Made by a program: the position numbers and the translations under genes. This document shows, piece after piece, positions 11,131-19,955 of a stretch of 64,000 bases of DNA. Every line of letters begins with the position of its first letter. Positions within the stretch are counted from its first letter, which is position 1. Under the pieces are notes generated by a model. That model worked only from the letters and a program-made list of their open reading frames with translations. It searched no databases and was not told the origin of the DNA. Source of the stretch: Vreelandella olivaria (GTDB lineage: Bacteria; Pseudomonadota; Gammaproteobacteria; Pseudomonadales; Halomonadaceae); contig NZ_JALPZO010000045.1 of assembly GCF_023507745.1 (NCBI RefSeq), positions 17,965 through 81,964 on the forward strand. Reading direction: 5' to 3'.

Positions 11131-12438
11131 GTGCGTATTTGGGCTCTTGCCTGGCCAATTATTCTGTCTAATATCACTGTCCCCTTGCTGGGGCTGGTGG
11201 ATACTGCCGTGGTCGGCCATCTACCTGACTCACGCTATCTCGCGGCAGTCACACTAGGTGCTACGCTATTCAGCTTTCTCTATTGGGGCTTTGGCTTTCT
11301 ACGCATGGGTACCACTGGGCTGGTGGCCCAGGCCATAGGACGCGACAACAGTAGCGACGTGCGTAACCTGCTGGGGCAGTCGCTGATTATGGCGGGCATT
11401 ATTGGCACGCTGCTGATTGTGTTTGGCTCGCCACTGATTTCGCTGGGGTTAAGGTTGCTGGATGGTAGTGAGCTAGCAACACCACTGGCCCGGGAGTATG
11501 CGGAGATCAGGCTCTGGTCCGCCCCGGCAGTACTTGCTAACTATGCCATTCTGGGCTGGTTCCTGGGCCAGCAAAACTCCCGCGTTACCCTGATGATTCT
11601 GATGCTGACCAACAGCGTCAATATCGTGCTTGATCTGTGGTTTGTGATCGGGTTTGGCATGACCAGCAACGGTGTTGCCTTGGCAAGTGTTATCGCGGAT
11701 TACACTGCATGTGCCTTTGGCGGCTACCTGGTGCTGCGCCAGTTGGGTCGGCTGGACGGCTGTTTTCAGCGCCAGCGCCTGCTGGTGCTATCCGCCTATA
11801 CCGCTCTGTTTAATGTCAATGCCAACCTCTTTGTGCGTACCATGGGCCTACTGTTCGTCATGGCTTTCTTCACCGCTCAGGGGGCCCGCCAGGGCGACAC
11901 CATATTGGCCGCAAACGCCGTCCTGCTTCAATTTATTATGCTCACCAGTTATGCGCTGGATGGTTTTGCCCATGCCGCAGAATCCCTGGTGGGCAGAGCC
12001 TATGGCCGACGTGACTGGCGCGAGTTTGCAGAGATGATACATGCCGCCGCCCGGTTTTCGTTCTGGACGGCCGCGGCGGCTGCGCTGGTATTCGCATTAG
12101 GCGGCCACTACCTTATTGCACTACTCACTAGTCTTGACGAGGTCCGCAGTACTGCTGCCAGCTATCTGCCCTGGATGGTGGTCATGCCGCTGATTGCCGT
12201 GTGGAGCTATCTCTTCGACGGTGTGTTTATCGGCACCACTGCCATTCGTGAAATGCGCAACAGCATCTTTGTTGGCCTGGCAGTTTATTTACCCTCCTGG
12301 TGGCTAACTCAGGGCCTTGGCAACCATGGGTTGTGGTTAGCCTTTACACTCTTCACTTTAGCACGCTCCGCCGTGCTCATCGGTTACTACCGCCACTACC
12401 GGCATACCCGCTGGCACGCTACCCCCCCAAACCAATAG
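11131..12438 (+). CDS. MATE-family multidrug efflux protein, DinF-like
   Basis: A 435-residue membrane protein with about twelve hydrophobic segments. It starts with LAWPIILSNITVPLLGLVDTAVVGHL, the MATE/DinF N-terminal signature, and has a second-half repeat around LQFIMLTSYALDGFAHAAESLVG. The family exports cationic drugs, bile salts or reactive metabolites using Na+ or H+ gradients; the substrate here is unknown. The only available start is a GTG at 11131, twelve bases after the ferredoxin stop and in the same reading frame. No good ribosome site is visible, so translation may depend on the upstream gene. Confidence 0.88.
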   Translation: MRIWALAWPIILSNITVPLLGLVDTAVVGHLPDSRYLAAVTLGATLFSFLYWGFGFLRMGTTGLVAQAIGRDNSSDVRNLLGQSLIMAGIIGTLLIVFGSPLISLGLRLLDGSELATPLAREYAEIRLWSAPAVLANYAILGWFLGQQNSRVTLMILMLTNSVNIVLDLWFVIGFGMTSNGVALASVIADYTACAFGGYLVLRQLGRLDGCFQRQRLLVLSAYTALFNVNANLFVRTMGLLFVMAFFTAQGARQGDTILAANAVLLQFIMLTSYALDGFAHAAESLVGRAYGRRDWREFAEMIHAAARFSFWTAAAAALVFALGGHYLIALLTSLDEVRSTAASYLPWMVVMPLIAVWSYLFDGVFIGTTAIREMRNSIFVGLAVYLPSWWLTQGLGNHGLWLAFTLFTLARSAVLIGYYRHYRHTRWHATPPNQ

Positions 12439-12524
12439 AGCGTTGAAGTCTAAAACGTTCGCCCTTTTCCAACTGCGCTAACGTACAGGTAGGCAGCTGG
12501 ATAAGTCATCCCATGAGAGATGAA

Positions 12525-12547
12525 ATATACGGCGCGTCCCCGTATAT
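12525..12547. promoter_or_regulatory. Inverted repeat upstream of the AtoE-type carrier gene
   Basis: ATATACGG and CCGTATAT form a perfect 8-bp inverted repeat around a 7-base centre, about 40 bases before the start codon of the short-chain fatty-acid carrier. It could be an operator or a leader hairpin; no regulator gene lies next to it. Confidence 0.4.
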
Positions 12548-12587
12548 TAGCGACGCACTTCCTAATAACGAATAAAGTGAGCATTTC

Positions 12588-13898
12588 ATGCTAAAACTCA
12601 TATCCAGACCAGCGGTTAAGCTGGTTGAGCGCTACCTACCAGACCCCTACATTTTTGTGCTCCTATTGACGCTCATCGCGGCAGTTGCCGCCATCGCCGT
12701 AGAGCGCCAAACGCCTCTTGCGGTACTACGCATGTGGGGGGATGGCTTTTGGGGCCTGCTCACCTTCTCCATGCAAATGCTACTGGTGCTGGTCACTGGC
12801 TTTATGCTGGCCAGTTCTCCGCCAGTAAAAAGTATTCTGCAAAAAATTGCCAGTACCGCGAAAAGCCCAGGTGGCGCTATTATTCTTGTCACTCTGGTTT
12901 CCTTAACCGCAAGCTGGATCAACTGGGGGTTTGGCCTGGTCGTAGGTGCCCTGTTTGCCAAAGAGCTGGCACGCCTGATCAGGGTCGATTACCGCTTGCT
13001 GGTGGCCAGCGCCTATTCAGGCTTTGTAGTATGGCATGGCGGCTTGGCAGGCTCAGTTCCATTGACCATTGCGACGGAAGGCCACTTCGCTGCTGATCAG
13101 ATCGGTGTAATCAGCACGGGTTCTACCATCTTTGCCTTCTTTAATTTGGCGATCGTGGTCTGTTTGTTTATCGCCGTCCCCCTGGTCAACCGCATGATGC
13201 TGCCTGATGAAAAAGACAGCGTTTATGTGGATCCTAAACTCCTTGACGATGAGCCGGAACCACAAGGGCGTGTGACCCGCCCAGCGGAAAAACTGGAAAA
13301 CAGCATGCCGTTGGCCCTAATGGTTGGCGTACCGGGGCTGTTATTCCTACTTGATCACTTCCTGCTGCGCGGCGGTAGCCTGAACCTGAATGTGGTCAAC
13401 TTTCTGTTCCTGTTCCTGGCCATTGTGCTGCACCGCACGCCACGAAACCTGCTGAATAGCCTTAATGAGGCGATTAAAGGCGGGGCAGGAATCGTTATCC
13501 AGTTCCCCTTCTACGCTGGCATTATGGCCATTATGGTCCAGTCGGGTTTGGCACAAAGCATGTCGGAGTGGCTGGTATCGTTTGCGACTGCCACCTCACT
13601 GCCGTTCTGGTCCTTTATCAGCGCTGGCATTGTTAACTTGTTTGTACCTTCCGGTGGCGGCCAGTGGGCAGTTCAGGCTCCCGTGATGCTGCCTGCCGCT
13701 GAAGCGCTGGGTGCTGATATAGCCCGGGTTTCCATGGCGGTTGCCTGGGGCGATGCCTGGACCAACCTGTTGCAGCCCTTCTGGGCATTGCCGGTGCTCG
13801 CTATCGCAGGGCTCAAAGCCAAAGACATTATGGGCTTCTGTTTAATCCAGCTGTTTATTACCGGTGCCATCATCTCTATTGGACTCGTGTGGTTTTAG
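12588..13898 (+). CDS. Short-chain fatty acid transporter, AtoE family
   Basis: A 436-residue integral membrane protein with 11-12 hydrophobic segments, matching the AtoE (TIGR00366-type) family that takes up acetoacetate, butyrate and similar acids. Conserved stretches include LPDPYIFVLLLTL, ASWINWGFGLVVGALFAKE, VWHGGLAGSVPLTIA and FVPSGGGQWAVQAPVMLPAA. The ATG at 12588 follows the weak site AAAGTGAG. It is monocistronic: a dedicated upstream region precedes it and a GC-rich hairpin follows. Confidence 0.9.
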   Translation: MLKLISRPAVKLVERYLPDPYIFVLLLTLIAAVAAIAVERQTPLAVLRMWGDGFWGLLTFSMQMLLVLVTGFMLASSPPVKSILQKIASTAKSPGGAIILVTLVSLTASWINWGFGLVVGALFAKELARLIRVDYRLLVASAYSGFVVWHGGLAGSVPLTIATEGHFAADQIGVISTGSTIFAFFNLAIVVCLFIAVPLVNRMMLPDEKDSVYVDPKLLDDEPEPQGRVTRPAEKLENSMPLALMVGVPGLLFLLDHFLLRGGSLNLNVVNFLFLFLAIVLHRTPRNLLNSLNEAIKGGAGIVIQFPFYAGIMAIMVQSGLAQSMSEWLVSFATATSLPFWSFISAGIVNLFVPSGGGQWAVQAPVMLPAAEALGADIARVSMAVAWGDAWTNLLQPFWALPVLAIAGLKAKDIMGFCLIQLFITGAIISIGLVWF

Positions 13899-13926
13899 AG
13901 CTTTAACCGCCTGACTACATATAAAA

Positions 13927-13949
13927 GCCCGCCCTTGCCAAGGGCGGGC
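13927..13949. terminator. GC-rich hairpin after the AtoE-type gene
   Basis: GCCCGCCCTT and AAGGGCGGGC form a perfect 10-bp stem. The plus-strand 3' side has only a short T-run (ACTTTAG), whereas the minus-strand 3' side has TTTTAT. It probably ends the upstream transcript, but the T-tract is weak in that direction. Confidence 0.6.
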
Positions 13950-13973
13950 AACTTTAGCCCTCAAGGTTCTCCC

Positions 13974-14498
13974 ATGCCTGAAACACCTACAATTGAACAC
14001 AACGCCCTGCCCGGCCAGCATGAACTTTCAATGACGGTGTTAATGACACCGGATATGGCCAATTTCAGCGGCAAAGTACATGGCGGTGCTATTCTTAAAA
14101 AGCTTGACGAAGTGGCCTATGCTTGCGCTAGCCGTTACTCGGGTCACTATGTGGTGACACTATCCGTCGACCTGGTGCTGTTTAAGCAGCCGATACACGT
14201 TGGAGAGCTAGTGACGTTTCTGGCAAGCGTGAACCATGTGGGCCACTCCTCCATGGAGATTGGCGTTAAAGTGGTCGCCGAGGATATTCGCGCAAAGCTG
14301 ATCCGGCACACCAATAGCTGTTATCTCACCATGGTGGCCGTTGATGAACATGGCAAGCCAGCCAGAGTGCCGATGCTCTCACTGGAAACGCCACTGCAAA
14401 AACTGAGATTTGAAAAAGCCGCCCTGCGCAAAAAACTGCGCAAGCAGGCAGAACAGGAAGAGCTGCTCACCCAACAGCAACATCAGCAGCACTCTTAA
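13974..14498 (+). CDS. Acyl-CoA thioesterase (hotdog fold, YciA/BACH type)
   Basis: A 174-residue single-hotdog protein that should hydrolyse acyl-CoA esters in the cytoplasm. MTPDMANFSGKVHGGAILKK is the family signature, with the catalytic Asn/Asp-region and HGG, and YVVTLSVDLVLFKQPIHVGE follows as the central helix/strand. The C-terminal ~35 residues are basic, then Gln/His-rich, beyond the fold. I use the ATG at 13974; the longer frame starts inside the upstream hairpin. Lying just downstream of a fatty-acid carrier suggests a shared lipid theme, though the hairpin separates the transcripts. Confidence 0.9.
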   Translation: MPETPTIEHNALPGQHELSMTVLMTPDMANFSGKVHGGAILKKLDEVAYACASRYSGHYVVTLSVDLVLFKQPIHVGELVTFLASVNHVGHSSMEIGVKVVAEDIRAKLIRHTNSCYLTMVAVDEHGKPARVPMLSLETPLQKLRFEKAALRKKLRKQAEQEELLTQQQHQQHS

Positions 14499-14530
14499 CC
14501 TTATTCTCATGCTAACGACAAGGAGTCCTC

Positions 14531-15535
14531 ATGCCCGCCAGGGAGCGCTACCCCCATCTACCTAAAGCGGTTGAGTATGCGCATATAGGCTGGGATTTTC
14601 TAATTCTCGCTGCTGTGGTTGTTAACCTCTGCCTGCTGCTATTTGATTCGTTGTTCCTTATCGAACCACTTAACCAGGCGATTGCCACCATCACTCCCGG
14701 CTTCCACGATTTTTACGATTCGACGATCCATAGCCGGTTTATTTATATCGATCTGGTATTTGTCAGCTTTTTCATTGCCGATGTACTGCTGGGCTGGGCC
14801 GTTGCCATTGCAGAACGGCGCTATCACCGCTGGTTTTTCTACCCATTTATACACTGGTACGACGTGCTTGGCTGTATTCCGCTGAGCGGTTTCCGCTTAT
14901 TGCGCGCCCTTCGCGTGGTATCGCTACTGCATAGACTGCACCGTTTACGCCTGATCGACATTACCCGCTGGGCGGGCTATCAGTTTTTTGCCAAATACTA
15001 CGACATACTGCTTGAAGAACTCTCCGACCGTATTGCTCTTCGTCTGCTTGGTAATGTGCAACAACAAATTACAGCCAGTGATTCGCTAACTGAGAGCGTA
15101 ATTGACCGCGTGATCCTCCCCCGCAAAACCCAGTTAATTCACGAAATCACCCAGCGCCTGGAAGATACGGTAGGACAATCCTACCAGCAGAACCGTGCTG
15201 CCATTATGGCGGCAATTGATGACCTGGTAACCCGGACATTAAGGGAGAGCCCTGAAATTCAGCGTTTACATCGCCTGCCGATGGGACAAACGGCCTCCAA
15301 TGCCATGCAGGCATCCTTAAGTGGCGTGGCCCAGCGACTGGTGGATGAACTTGCGTTAGGCATTCATTCAACGGAGTTTCGACAATTGATTGAGCGCACA
15401 GCAGAAAGCGGGTTCGACAGCTGGCTAACCGTCGATGAGGGCAGCGCCCATGTTACCGAGCAGGTGCTCTATGACATGCTGGAAATGCTCAAAGAGCAGG
15501 TTCGCCGCCAGCGTTGGAAGGATCGCTATGATTAG
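14531..15535 (+). CDS. Voltage-sensor-like (S1-S4) membrane protein without a pore domain
   Basis: A 334-residue protein with about four hydrophobic segments in residues 15-140. The fourth (FRLLRALRVVSLLHRLHRLR) has basic residues at nearly every third position, as in the S4 helix of voltage-gated ion channels. After S4 there is no pore helix and no K+, Na+ or Ca2+ selectivity filter. Instead about 190 soluble, mostly helical residues follow, including two long amphipathic stretches (residues ~170-225 and ~255-330). Annotation pipelines may call such proteins ion transporters. Function is unknown; proton conduction or voltage sensing is speculation. The ATG has AGGAG seven bases upstream. Confidence 0.75.
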   Translation: MPARERYPHLPKAVEYAHIGWDFLILAAVVVNLCLLLFDSLFLIEPLNQAIATITPGFHDFYDSTIHSRFIYIDLVFVSFFIADVLLGWAVAIAERRYHRWFFYPFIHWYDVLGCIPLSGFRLLRALRVVSLLHRLHRLRLIDITRWAGYQFFAKYYDILLEELSDRIALRLLGNVQQQITASDSLTESVIDRVILPRKTQLIHEITQRLEDTVGQSYQQNRAAIMAAIDDLVTRTLRESPEIQRLHRLPMGQTASNAMQASLSGVAQRLVDELALGIHSTEFRQLIERTAESGFDSWLTVDEGSAHVTEQVLYDMLEMLKEQVRRQRWKDRYD

Positions 15536-15551
15536 CCGCTACGGCATCTGC

Positions 15552-16946
15552 TCAAACCGTTATGGGAGCAAGAGGCGGCTGAACAAGGCACTCCTTGATC
15601 ATCATTAAAGCCTTGGTCAGCACTTGCCGATCCACCGCAGCACCAATGCAGATGCGAATTGCCTGAGGGGCTGGCGCACTGCCTACGCAAAAGGGTTCCG
15701 CGCTGGACACCTTTACCCCTCGATTGAGCAGACGCTCACATAGCGCTACGGCGCGACTGCCTTCAGGAAGGGTTAGCCACACATTGCTGCCATGAGCTCG
15801 CCGACCTAGCGTATAACCGGATAAGATACTGGCAGCCAGCTGCTGGCGCATGGCTAACTCTTCGGTTTGCCACTCCAGCAGGGTGTGGGCAGCCGACTGA
15901 GTGATCCAATGGCAGGCCACATCCACCATCAGTGGCGGCACCATCCAGCTTTGTGCCCTAAGCCCAGCGGCAAGCTGTTCAAGCAGAGGTGTGGGCGCAC
16001 GCAAGATACCGATACGCAGCCCACCGGCCAATACTTTCGCAGTGCTAAACACAAACAGTGTTCGCTCCGGTGCCAACTGGTACACAGGGGTACCACGCTG
16101 CGCGTCGGGTAAATACTGTACGCCATCTTCAAGTAGCCAGATATCGTAGCGTCTGGCAAGCGCTACCAGTTGCTGGCGACGCGTTTCGCTAAGACAGGTA
16201 CCCGTGGGGTTGTTCTGGTCAGGTGTTACATAGATAAGCCGTGGAGGCTGACGGGCGCACTGCGCCTCCAGCGCATCCATCCGCATCCCCTCCTCATCAA
16301 ACGCAATACCTACCATTTTGAGATGGGCTTGTTGAGCTGCACTAATCGCGCCGGGATACGTTAATGCATCCGCGGCCATTAGCTCGCCTGGGCGTAACAG
16401 CGTACCAAGTACCAGACTAATGCCGTGCTGGCCACCTTGAGTAATCAGTAACTCGTCAGCCGCCAACGGCATACCCAGCCCCTCCAGCCATTCAGCCAAC
16501 TGCTGACGATGCTCTTTGTTGCCTCTCGCATCCAGATAAGAAACTCCACGCGCTAATGCCGTTGGCGAGCGACTTACCGCACTTAACGCGTCGCTTAAGG
16601 CCTGCTGTCGGAGTGGGTGGGGGGGAGGCAGGCTCAGGCCCAAATTAATCATGCCAGGGTTATCGTCAGGCGTTAACCCCATATCAAAGCTCGTCGGCAC
16701 TGCGGGCTGTTTAACAAAAGTGCCACTGCCAACCCTGGCGACCACCCAACCATTATGCTCTGCCTCAGCATAACCTCGCGTTACGGTACCCACTGTTACC
16801 CCTAACGCATCAGCCAGGCGTCGCTGAGGGGGCAGGCGCTCTCCTGGAGTCAGCACTCCATCTGTAATGGCCGCTCCAATCGCATTAGCAATGGCTCGAT
16901 AACGAGGACCGGAAATTTCGTCGAGTGATGGCACCCAAATTGTCAT
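15552..16946 (-). CDS. MocR-type transcriptional regulator (GntR HTH fused to PLP aminotransferase fold)
   Basis: A 464-residue fusion. Residues 1-75 are a GntR winged helix (AIGAAITDGVLTPGERLPPQRRLADALGVTVGTVTRGYAEAE). The rest is a fold-type-I aminotransferase domain with YVTPDQNNPTGTCLS and a PLP-binding Lys in FVFSTAKVLAGGLRIG. MocR proteins sense PLP adducts of amino acids or amines and regulate adjacent genes. It is divergent from a LysE-type exporter, the likely target. A palindrome lies in the shared region. Identification is secure; the effector is unknown. Confidence 0.93.
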   Translation of the reverse strand: MTIWVPSLDEISGPRYRAIANAIGAAITDGVLTPGERLPPQRRLADALGVTVGTVTRGYAEAEHNGWVVARVGSGTFVKQPAVPTSFDMGLTPDDNPGMINLGLSLPPPHPLRQQALSDALSAVSRSPTALARGVSYLDARGNKEHRQQLAEWLEGLGMPLAADELLITQGGQHGISLVLGTLLRPGELMAADALTYPGAISAAQQAHLKMVGIAFDEEGMRMDALEAQCARQPPRLIYVTPDQNNPTGTCLSETRRQQLVALARRYDIWLLEDGVQYLPDAQRGTPVYQLAPERTLFVFSTAKVLAGGLRIGILRAPTPLLEQLAAGLRAQSWMVPPLMVDVACHWITQSAAHTLLEWQTEELAMRQQLAASILSGYTLGRRAHGSNVWLTLPEGSRAVALCERLLNRGVKVSSAEPFCVGSAPAPQAIRICIGAAVDRQVLTKALMMIKECLVQPPLAPITV

Positions 16947-17026
16947 GGTGACAATAAAACCTTTGACGTAAATATAGCGGTCATTATGCTAACAAAATCA
17001 CTGACAGGCAATCCATTATCACAAAA

Positions 17027-17040
17027 TTGTATGGATACAA
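17027..17040. promoter_or_regulatory. Palindrome before the LysE-type exporter gene
   Basis: TTGTAT-GG-ATACAA is a perfect 6-bp inverted repeat ending two bases before the ATG at 17043 and about 80 bp from the divergent MocR-type regulator start. It is a candidate operator for that regulator. If translation instead started at the ATG at 17031, the palindrome would overlap the coding sequence. Confidence 0.45.
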
Positions 17041-17042
17041 AA

Positions 17043-17648
17043 ATGAATAGCGAATGGTTAATCCTGGGGCCTGCTGCGCTCTATATGGTATCGATGACGC
17101 TAACCCCTGGCCCCAACAATATTATGTTGACGGCATCCGGCGCCAACTTCGGCTTTCGCCGTACGATGCCACATATGTGGGGGATTTTAGGTGGCTGCTT
17201 TCTGTTATTCGCCAGTATTGCTCTGGGCCTGGGGGTACTGTTTGAACGCTTTCCGGTGGTGCAAACCACTCTGCGTTGGGTGGGAAGCGCCTACTTACTG
17301 TATCTTGCATGGAAAATTGCTATCGCCCCACCCCCACACCTTGATGGCAATCAGCTTAGCGTACCGCTAACCTTCTGGCAGGCAGCAATGTTCCAGTTTG
17401 CTAACCCCAAGGCGTGGGTCATGGGTCTGGCCTTGATGGCGGGCTTCCTTCCCGAAAGCGGTCAGCCTGTCATCAACGCACTGGTGCTGGCGGGCTTTGC
17501 GGAAGTGGTCGCGCTGCCCTGCATCGCTCTCTGGGCAGTCTTTGGAACCGCCATTGGCCAGTGGATTAAAAGCGACAGTGCATGGCGAGCTTTCAATGTC
17601 ACCATGGGCCTACTCACCGCCGCCTGCGTCGTATTGATATTGGGTTAA
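17043..17648 (+). CDS. LysE-family amino-acid/metabolite exporter
   Basis: A 201-residue protein with six hydrophobic segments and the LysE/RhtB signature MTLTPGPNNIMLTASGANFGF near the N-terminus; FQFANPKAWVMGLALMAGF is the conserved mid-protein element. The family exports amino acids such as lysine, threonine or homoserine. Two in-frame starts (17031, 17043) precede the first helix; neither has a strong ribosome site, and 17043 gives the typical N-terminus. Divergence from a MocR regulator suggests effector-induced expression. Its stop overlaps the convergent lipoprotein gene's stop within one GTTAAC. Confidence 0.9.
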   Translation: MNSEWLILGPAALYMVSMTLTPGPNNIMLTASGANFGFRRTMPHMWGILGGCFLLFASIALGLGVLFERFPVVQTTLRWVGSAYLLYLAWKIAIAPPPHLDGNQLSVPLTFWQAAMFQFANPKAWVMGLALMAGFLPESGQPVINALVLAGFAEVVALPCIALWAVFGTAIGQWIKSDSAWRAFNVTMGLLTAACVVLILG

Positions 17649-18007
17649 CCGCAGCGCAGTGCTTCGATCATGTCGTTGCTTTCTAAATGGATATTCAAGC
17701 GGTCTTCCCGATAGTCCATCGTGGCAGCGCTGCCGGGGCGTAACACACGTACCTGACGGGCACTGCTTTCACTCTGTAACTGGGGTACATTGGCCTCATC
17801 AAACGGCTCTCCAATGGCATACTGAATGGTGTCAATATTGCAGGTAGCCCCTGCACTGGACACCTCTTCCTGCCCAACCGTAGGGGGTGGAGGTGCACTT
17901 TCATCGTCAGGAACACTGGCGCACGCTGCCAAAAGCGTGGCCGTCAACAGCACCACAAAACCGTTCATTGCCAGCTTTTTTACTGAGCAGCGTTGTAAAT
18001 TACCCAT
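17645..18007 (-). CDS. Peptidase inhibitor I78-family lipoprotein
   Basis: A 120-residue lipoprotein: a hydrophobic signal ends in the lipobox LLAAC, followed by a Pro/acidic linker and a ~70-residue I78 domain. The domain shows CNIDTIQYAIGEPF, QVRVLRPGSAATMDYREDRL and the terminal IEALRCG typical of elastase/subtilisin-inhibitor-like I78 proteins. It is probably tethered in the envelope. The ATG at 18007 is preceded by AGGAAGG, so the longer frame opening at 18043 is not needed. Confidence 0.88.
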   Translation of the reverse strand: MGNLQRCSVKKLAMNGFVVLLTATLLAACASVPDDESAPPPPTVGQEEVSSAGATCNIDTIQYAIGEPFDEANVPQLQSESSARQVRVLRPGSAATMDYREDRLNIHLESNDMIEALRCG

Positions 18008-18105
18008 GCAAGACCTTCCTTTATTTACAAGTGGTCGCCACACATACTACAAAGTAGGCTAGGCAGACATGCCTAGCCGACAAGAAGCGTCCGCTATCAA
18101 CAACG

Positions 18106-18237
18106 TTAACTCGCTGCATCCTGAACGGCCCGCCCACCTTCCTGAACATCCTGCCCGGCGCCTGCTACGGTATTACAGCCTGCTAAAGCGCCGGCGGCCA
18201 TGAGCAGAATAAAGCTGGTAGCGAGTAGTTTTTTCAT
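18106..18237 (-). CDS. Entericidin A/B-family small lipoprotein
   Basis: A 43-residue frame. It reads MKKLLATSFILLMAAGALAG, then Cys (lipobox ALAGC), and ends in a short Gly/Gln/Ala-rich tail (NTVAGAGQDVQEGGRAVQ). This is the entericidin pattern, a small cell-envelope lipoprotein linked to envelope stress and a toxin/antidote pair in enteric bacteria. GGAGA lies six bases before the ATG. It follows the I78 lipoprotein gene's upstream end on the same strand. No second entericidin copy is present nearby. Confidence 0.88.
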   Translation of the reverse strand: MKKLLATSFILLMAAGALAGCNTVAGAGQDVQEGGRAVQDAAS

Positions 18238-18422
18238 TGGTGTTCTCCATAACAAGTCGGTCAACATCGGGAAGCTCCGGCGGTAGTATTACCACATAGG
18301 AGTTCTTTCAGCGTAACAGCGTTTTAACAAATTCGCCTGTTTTACACCTGGTTGCCTGGCGCCAATAACATGATCCACTGCTATGATAGCCACCATTCAT
18401 CCGTCTACCTGGAGTAACTCAC

Positions 18423-18842
18423 TTGGATACGTTTGCTCTTGATCCACGCTTGGAAGCTGACTCATTACCGCTCGCCGACCTGCCCCTAAGCCGGGCTTTA
18501 TTAATGAACGACGCACGTTATCCCTGGGTTATTTTGGTGCCCAGAGTGCCCTCCATCAGCGAGGTGTTTGAGCTATCCCAGGAAGATCAGGAGCAGTTGT
18601 GGCGTGAAACAACCGCACTGGGGGCGGCAATGAAAGAAGCGTTCCACGGTGACAAGCTTAATATTGCCACCCTGGGTAATGTGGTTAGTCAGCTGCACAT
18701 CCATCTGGTCGTACGATATCAGGATGATGCCAGCTGGCCTGCCCCCGTATGGGGCAACGGCAGTGCCAAACCTTATGCTTTAACTCAACAGGGAGAACGC
18801 CGTGAGCAGCTATTGGCCCAAATTAGGGGCCTAACGCTATAG
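18423..18842 (+). CDS. HIT-family nucleotide-binding protein
   Basis: A 139-residue histidine-triad protein. QLHIHLVVR carries the HxHxH-like active site (the last His is replaced by Val-Val-Arg context, as in the HIT subgroup with QLHVHVIAR). WVILVPRVPSISEVFEL is the conserved first half. HIT proteins hydrolyse nucleoside phosphoramidates or dinucleoside polyphosphates. The start is a TTG with GGAG eight bases upstream; no ATG gives the full domain. Confidence 0.88.
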   Translation: MDTFALDPRLEADSLPLADLPLSRALLMNDARYPWVILVPRVPSISEVFELSQEDQEQLWRETTALGAAMKEAFHGDKLNIATLGNVVSQLHIHLVVRYQDDASWPAPVWGNGSAKPYALTQQGERREQLLAQIRGLTL

Positions 18843-18894
18843 GCGGACTAAGGGGGAAGGAATCAAATCATCAACTCCCATCCAGCATGACCAC

Positions 18895-19899
18895 CTAGCC
18901 TCTTAACAAGGGGGAGTTCTGCCGCTGGGCGGGCTCATTCAGCAATGGGCCACTGGTAGGCTGGGCAGCGCCTGCCAGTGAAAGCGACACGCCTAACGCA
19001 ATAATGAGTGCGCCACCGGTCAGTGCCACCCATCCGGCCACTTTTTCAACCACTTGCTGGCTGCGTTGCTTATGTAAACGTTTGGTAGCCCAGCCGCGCG
19101 CAAATACGCTGGTCAGGGCCAGCGCCGAAACGGTGATTCCTGTCCCTAGTGACATCGCAAGGACAGACGCCACACCGACATAAAACTGCCCTAGCAGGCT
19201 GGCAGCCCCTACCATCAACACAGCGCCGGTACAGGGGCGCATGCCAATGGCTCCTACGGTCATCAGGGCGGTGCGCCAATCAAGCGCCTGCTGCGGCTCG
19301 ATATGGTGAGCACCACCACAACAGTGGGAATGATCATGAGTGTGGCTGTGGCTGTGGCTGTGGCCAGAAGCATCAGAAAGCTTAACCGCATACGCACGGC
19401 GCAGCTGTTTCACTGCTCGCCAGCATAGCCATCCCCCTAATAGCACGACCAGCATAAAACTCGCCTGCTCCACCCAAGCCACACTCCCCATCGCCTGGCG
19501 GGTCACCCAGCCCAAGCCGTGCACCAGTACTACCACCATGGCAATAGCGGTAACCCCTTGCAGTAATGAAGCCGCAAAAGAGAGACCTAATGCGCGTCGG
19601 GTTGCGCCTCCATGGGATGCCAGATACGTGGCGAGCACCGCCTTGCCATGTCCCGGCCCTGCGGCGTGAAACACCCCATAGGCAAAGCTGACTCCCAGTA
19701 GCGATAGCCAGGTTGCGGTGGTGGGCTCACGTGAAAGTTCAGTGATAGCTAACGTCAGGGCTCGATGCAGGTCACGCTGCCAGGATAGCAGCTGTAAGCT
19801 GGCCCCCTGCAAATTGGCTTGTACCAGATACATAAGCAGTGCCACACCCAGCACAGCACACATACCCCAAGCCATTTGTCGCCACAATAGAGGCATCAA
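18895..19899 (-). CDS. NicO/RcnA-family nickel-cobalt transporter
   Basis: A 334-residue membrane protein with an N-terminal helix, then SFAYGVFHAAGPGHGKAVL (the HAxGPGHGK metal-site motif) and GMRPCTGAVLM in the second half, both diagnostic of the NicO family. A His-rich cytoplasmic loop (HSHSHSHTHDHSH, then CCGGAHH) lies between the halves and should bind metal. The DNA for this loop contains a short GGCTGT-type tandem repeat around 19343. It follows a DUF1007 gene, the usual partner of such transporters. Direction (uptake versus efflux) is not clear from sequence. Confidence 0.9.
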   Translation of the reverse strand: MMPLLWRQMAWGMCAVLGVALLMYLVQANLQGASLQLLSWQRDLHRALTLAITELSREPTTATWLSLLGVSFAYGVFHAAGPGHGKAVLATYLASHGGATRRALGLSFAASLLQGVTAIAMVVVLVHGLGWVTRQAMGSVAWVEQASFMLVVLLGGWLCWRAVKQLRRAYAVKLSDASGHSHSHSHTHDHSHCCGGAHHIEPQQALDWRTALMTVGAIGMRPCTGAVLMVGAASLLGQFYVGVASVLAMSLGTGITVSALALTSVFARGWATKRLHKQRSQQVVEKVAGWVALTGGALIIALGVSLSLAGAAQPTSGPLLNEPAQRQNSPLLRG

Positions 19900-19955
19900 T
19901 ACCCTCCATAAATATTCTTCAGCTAACCCATCGTCCGGAATTGTCTACTTTCAAA

